A stretch of 64,000 nt of DNA from Pseudomonas sp. 14P_8.1_Bac3 (GTDB lineage: Bacteria; Pseudomonadota; Gammaproteobacteria; Pseudomonadales; Pseudomonadaceae). Positions 60,807 through 64,000 of the stretch are shown here, piece by piece. The translations under genes and the position numbers were made by a program. Position 1 is the stretch's first letter. Each line of letters begins with the position of its first letter. The stretch is taken from positions 62,001 to 126,000 of the forward strand of contig NZ_JANLOD010000065.1 of assembly GCF_025466085.1 (NCBI RefSeq). Direction: 5' to 3'. The notes below the pieces were generated by a model. That model saw nothing but the letters and a program-made list of their open reading frames with translations, ran no database searches and was not told the DNA's origin.

Positions 60807-62501
60807 ATGCACAGTTATGACTATTGGCTGATCCTGGCCTTCTTCGCCGTGGTGCTGATCCCGGCACCGTTTCTCGGGCGGTTCTACTACAAGGTCATGG
60901 AAGGTCAGCGCACCTGGCTGACGCCGATCCTCGGACCAGTCGAACGTGGCTGTTATCGGGTGGCCGGGGTTGATCCGCAGGCCGAACAGAGCTGGCAGAA
61001 ATACACCCTGGCCTTGCTCGCCTTCAACCTTGCGGGCTTTTTGCTGTTGTTCGTGATCCTGGTGTTCCAGGACCACTTGCCGCTCAACCCGCAAAACCTG
61101 CCGGGTCAGGAGTGGACGCTGGCGTTCAATACCGCCATCAGTTTCATGACCAACACCAACTGGCAGGCCTACAGCGGCGAAGCGTCGCTGAGCTACCTTA
61201 GCCAGATGGTCGGCCTCACCGTGCAGAACTTCGTCAGCGCCGCCACCGGCCTGGCCGTGTTGGTGGCGTTGTGCCGCGGCATCGGTCGCAAATCGACCAA
61301 GACCCTGGGCAACTTCTGGGTCGACATGACCCGCGCCACCCTCTACGCCCTGCTGCCGCTGTGCCTGTTGCTGGCGTTGTACCTGGTTTGGCAGGGCGTT
61401 CCGCAAACCTTCGCGCATTACGTGAATGCCGTGACGATGCAAGGCGTCGATCAGGTGATCCCGCTCGGCCCGGCCGCCAGCCAGATTGCGATCAAGCAAC
61501 TGGGCACCAATGGCGGTGGCTTCTTCGGCGTCAATTCGGCGCACCCGTTCGAGAACCCGACGGCGTGGAGCAACCTGTTCGAGATGGCGTCGATCATCCT
61601 GATCCCGGTCGCCCTTGTTTTCACCTTCGGCCACTACGTGAAGGACTTGCGCCAGAGCCGCGCGATCGTTGCCTGTATGTTCGCCCTGTTCCTGATCGGC
61701 GGCGCGACCTCGCTGTGGGCTGAATACCAACCCAACCCGACCCTGAACAACGCCGCCGTCGAACAGACCGCGCCGCTGGAAGGCAAGGAAGCGCGGTTCG
61801 GCACCACGGCCACCGTGCTCTGGTCGGTGACCACGACGGCCGCGTCCAACGGTTCGGTCAACGCCATGCACGACAGCCTCAATCCACTGACCGGCATGGT
61901 CGCGCTGGTCAACATGATGGTCGGCGAAGTGATCTTCGGCGGCGTCGGCGCCGGGCTCTACGGCATGTTGCTCAACGTGTTGATCGCGGTATTCCTCGCC
62001 GGCCTGATGATCGGTCGCACCCCGGAATACCTCGGCAAGAAGCTGCAAGCGAAAGAAGTGCAATTGCTGGTGGTGACGTTGCTGGTGATGCCGGTGGGCG
62101 TGCTGGTGCTCGGCGCGATTGCCGCGAGCCTGCCCGGACCGGTCGCGGCGGTGAGCAACCCCGGCGCCCACGGTTTCAGTCAGTTGCTGTACGCCTACAC
62201 CTCGGCCAGCGCCAACAACGGCTCGGCGTTCGGCGGCTTCGGTGCCAACACCGCGTTCCACAACCTGATGCTCGGCCTGGGCATGTTGATCGGTCGCTTC
62301 GGTTACATCCTCCCGGTACTGGCCCTGGCCGGCAGCCTGGCAATGAAGAAAACCGCGCCGATCGGCCAGAACAGCTTTCCGACCCATGGCCCGCTGTTCG
62401 TGACCCTGCTGACTGTGACCATTTTGCTGGTGGGTGGTTTGACCTTCTTGCCGACGTTGGCACTGGGTCCAATCGCTGAACACTTGAGCATGGGCTTCTG
62501 A
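60807..62501 (+). CDS. kdpA: Potassium-transporting ATPase subunit KdpA
   Basis: A 564-residue polytopic subunit that binds and conducts K+. Selectivity-filter-like segments are visible: Thr-Asn-Thr-Asn-Trp-Gln, Leu-Gly-Thr-Asn-Gly-Gly-Gly-Phe-Phe-Gly-Val-Asn-Ser, and Ser-Ala-Asn-Asn-Gly-Ser-Ala-Phe-Gly-Gly. About ten helices are present. GGAG lies before the ATG at 60807; the open frame upstream of it is not family-like. Kdp operons respond to low K+ through KdpDE, whose genes are not in the window. Confidence 0.97.
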   Translation: MHSYDYWLILAFFAVVLIPAPFLGRFYYKVMEGQRTWLTPILGPVERGCYRVAGVDPQAEQSWQKYTLALLAFNLAGFLLLFVILVFQDHLPLNPQNLPGQEWTLAFNTAISFMTNTNWQAYSGEASLSYLSQMVGLTVQNFVSAATGLAVLVALCRGIGRKSTKTLGNFWVDMTRATLYALLPLCLLLALYLVWQGVPQTFAHYVNAVTMQGVDQVIPLGPAASQIAIKQLGTNGGGFFGVNSAHPFENPTAWSNLFEMASIILIPVALVFTFGHYVKDLRQSRAIVACMFALFLIGGATSLWAEYQPNPTLNNAAVEQTAPLEGKEARFGTTATVLWSVTTTAASNGSVNAMHDSLNPLTGMVALVNMMVGEVIFGGVGAGLYGMLLNVLIAVFLAGLMIGRTPEYLGKKLQAKEVQLLVVTLLVMPVGVLVLGAIAASLPGPVAAVSNPGAHGFSQLLYAYTSASANNGSAFGGFGANTAFHNLMLGLGMLIGRFGYILPVLALAGSLAMKKTAPIGQNSFPTHGPLFVTLLTVTILLVGGLTFLPTLALGPIAEHLSMGF

Positions 62502-62508
62502 GGAATCA

Positions 62509-64000
62509 ATGATGAATATGCCCGCAACTAAACCCGTCGCCGTGAAGGCGCCGGAGCAACCAAAAACCGCGATCTCGGCCCTGTGGCGTCCGGCGCTGGT
62601 GCAAGCCTTCGTCAAGCTCGACCCTCGGCAATTGCAGCGCGCGCCGGTGATGCTGGTGGTCGAACTGACCGCGGTCCTGACCACCGTGCTGTGCTTCATT
62701 CCCGACAGCGCCGTGCCGACCTTTGTCGCGGCGCAAATCGCGTTGTGGCTGTGGTTCACCGTGCTCTTCGCCAACTTCGCCGAAGCCTTGGCCGAAGGTC
62801 GCGGCAAGGCCCGCGCCGACAGCCTCAAGGCCGGCAGCGAAGGCCTGAGTGCCCGGCGCAAAACCAGCAATGGCGCGTTTCAAGTGGTGCCGGCCACCAG
62901 CCTGCGCAAGGGCGATGTGGTGCGTGTCGAAGCGGGGGAGATGATCCCCGGTGACGGCGAAGTGATCGAAGGCATCGCGGCCGTCAACGAAGCCGCAATC
63001 ACCGGTGAATCCGCGCCGGTGATTCGCGAATCCGGCGGCGACCGCTCGGCCGTCACCGGCAACACCCGCCTGGTATCCGACTGGCTGCTGGTGCGCATCA
63101 CCGCCAACCCCGGTGAGTCGACGCTGGACCGCATGATCGCGCTGGTCGAAGGCGCCAAGCGCCAGAAAACCCCTAACGAAGTCGCGCTCGACATCCTGCT
63201 GATCGGCCTGACCCTGATCTTCCTGCTGGTGGTCGTGACCCTGCAACCGTTCGCCCACTTCGCCAATGGCAGCCTGCCGCTGGTGTTCCTGGTGGCGTTA
63301 TTGGTCACGCTGATTCCGACTACCATCGGCGGTTTGCTGTCCGCCATCGGTATCGCCGGGATGGACCGTCTGGTGCGCCTGAACGTGATCGCCAAGTCCG
63401 GTCGCGCCGTGGAGGCGGCGGGGGATGTGCATGTGCTGCTGCTGGACAAGACCGGCACCATCACTTTCGGTAACCGTCGCTGCACTGCGGTTTATGCGGC
63501 GCCAGGCGTGACCGCCAAGGAACTGGCCGAGGGTGCGCTGTTCGCCTCGCTGGCCGATGACACGGCGGAGGGCAAGTCGATCGTCGACTACCTGCGAGGC
63601 CTGCATCCGCAGCCTGAGCCGAGCGCCGAGCTGTTGACCGCCGTGCCGTTCAGTGCTGAAACCCGTTTGTCCGGTGTGGACTATCAGGGCCGCGTGTATC
63701 GCAAGGGCGCGGTGGATTCCTTGCTGGCGTTCGTTGGCCTGAAACGCGCCGATCTCGCCCCGGCGCTGTCCCGTGAAATCGACAAGATTGCCCAGAGCGG
63801 TGGCACGCCGTTGCTGGTCTGTGCCGACGGCAAACTGCTCGGTGCGATCCACCTCAAGGACGTGGTCAAACCGGGGATTCGCGAGCGTTTCGCCGAGCTG
63901 CGCAAACTGGGCATCCGCACCGTCATGGTCACCGGCGACAACCCTTTGACCGCGGCGGCGATTGCGGCCGAAGCGGGCGTCGACGACGTGCTGGCGGAAG
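62509..64000 (+). CDS. kdpB: Potassium-transporting ATPase ATP-binding subunit KdpB (3' partial)
   Basis: The frame from the ATG at 62509 is open to the window edge (497 codons of about 690). It is a P-type ATPase: Thr-Gly-Glu-Ser of the actuator domain at residues 165-168, and the phosphorylated aspartate Asp313 in Asp-Lys-Thr-Gly-Thr (codon at 63445). A later Val-Thr-Gly-Asp-Asn hinge lies just before the edge. It energises K+ uptake through KdpA. AGGAA precedes the start. The rest of the gene and kdpC lie beyond the window. Confidence 0.97.
   Translation, partial: MMNMPATKPVAVKAPEQPKTAISALWRPALVQAFVKLDPRQLQRAPVMLVVELTAVLTTVLCFIPDSAVPTFVAAQIALWLWFTVLFANFAEALAEGRGKARADSLKAGSEGLSARRKTSNGAFQVVPATSLRKGDVVRVEAGEMIPGDGEVIEGIAAVNEAAITGESAPVIRESGGDRSAVTGNTRLVSDWLLVRITANPGESTLDRMIALVEGAKRQKTPNEVALDILLIGLTLIFLLVVVTLQPFAHFANGSLPLVFLVALLVTLIPTTIGGLLSAIGIAGMDRLVRLNVIAKSGRAVEAAGDVHVLLLDKTGTITFGNRRCTAVYAAPGVTAKELAEGALFASLADDTAEGKSIVDYLRGLHPQPEPSAELLTAVPFSAETRLSGVDYQGRVYRKGAVDSLLAFVGLKRADLAPALSREIDKIAQSGGTPLLVCADGKLLGAIHLKDVVKPGIRERFAELRKLGIRTVMVTGDNPLTAAAIAAEAGVDDVLAE

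Noticed and set aside
60795..62870. Antisense frame of 691 codons over kdpA and kdpB
   Set aside because: Composition is low-complexity Gln/His/Arg-rich, typical of the reverse phase of a GC-rich gene. kdpA and kdpB are certain.
1..64000. CRISPR arrays, tRNA or rRNA genes, prophage integrase or attachment sites
   Set aside because: None seen on reading; the only repeats are REP doublets and the only mobile-element trace is the IS66 remnant.

Overview
The window reads as a Pseudomonas chromosome, most likely of the P. fluorescens group. The conserved left flank is SDR, mupP, ubiG, mtaD-like amidohydrolase, mtnA, gyrA, serC, pheA, hisC, fused tyrA-aroA, cmk, rpsA, ihfB and wzz. This is the order known beside the P. 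aeruginosa O-antigen locus. The flanks are GC-rich and carry REP-type palindromes typical of the genus. No tRNA, rRNA or CRISPR array was seen.

Layout. (1) 1-19.95 kb: housekeeping genes, including a GGDEF protein, an MFS/PlsC fusion, gyrA, and a tight aromatic-amino-acid operon running into cmk and rpsA. (2) 19.97-46.45 kb: a visibly AT-richer O-antigen locus. lapA and wzz come first, then an RfaH/NusG-type antiterminator gene, then an exact 12-base ops element in the leader of a long collinear operon. The operon holds a complete legionaminic-acid set of the GDP-sugar type (legB, legC, legG, legI, legH-like, ptmE, a Gfo/Idh/MocA protein, legF, ptmA), wzy- and wzx-type membrane proteins, an unassigned glycosyltransferase-like protein, an amidation trio (wbpG-hisH2-hisF2), the UDP-L-FucNAc genes (wbjBCD), an FucNAc transferase (wbjE/wbuB), a 4-ketoreductase, the initiating transferase wbpL and the 4,6-dehydratase wbpM. 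With WbpL and two other transferases the simplest reading is a trisaccharide repeat: an N-acetyl-6-deoxyhexosamine, L-FucNAc, and a nonulosonate that may carry an acetamidino group.

(3) 46.5-55.7 kb: an accessory tail after wbpM. It has a PPP-type phosphatase, a decayed IS66 transposase, a minus-strand GT-C-like membrane protein, a 1.2 kb stretch without a convincing gene, and a compact operon of WbqC-like protein, GtrB-type transferase, formyltransferase, GtrA-type flippase, methyltransferase and WecE-type aminotransferase. Together these look like an Arn/Gtr-style system that would make an N-formylated 4-amino-4,6-dideoxyhexose, load it on undecaprenyl phosphate, flip it and add it to a periplasmic acceptor. 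This module is the best candidate for an undescribed system.

(4) 55.9-64 kb: return to core sequence with comEA, an SDR, a FabF-type ketoacyl synthase, two small proteins, an ethanolamine-permease pseudogene with a large internal deletion, and the start of the kdpFAB potassium-pump operon, cut off inside kdpB.
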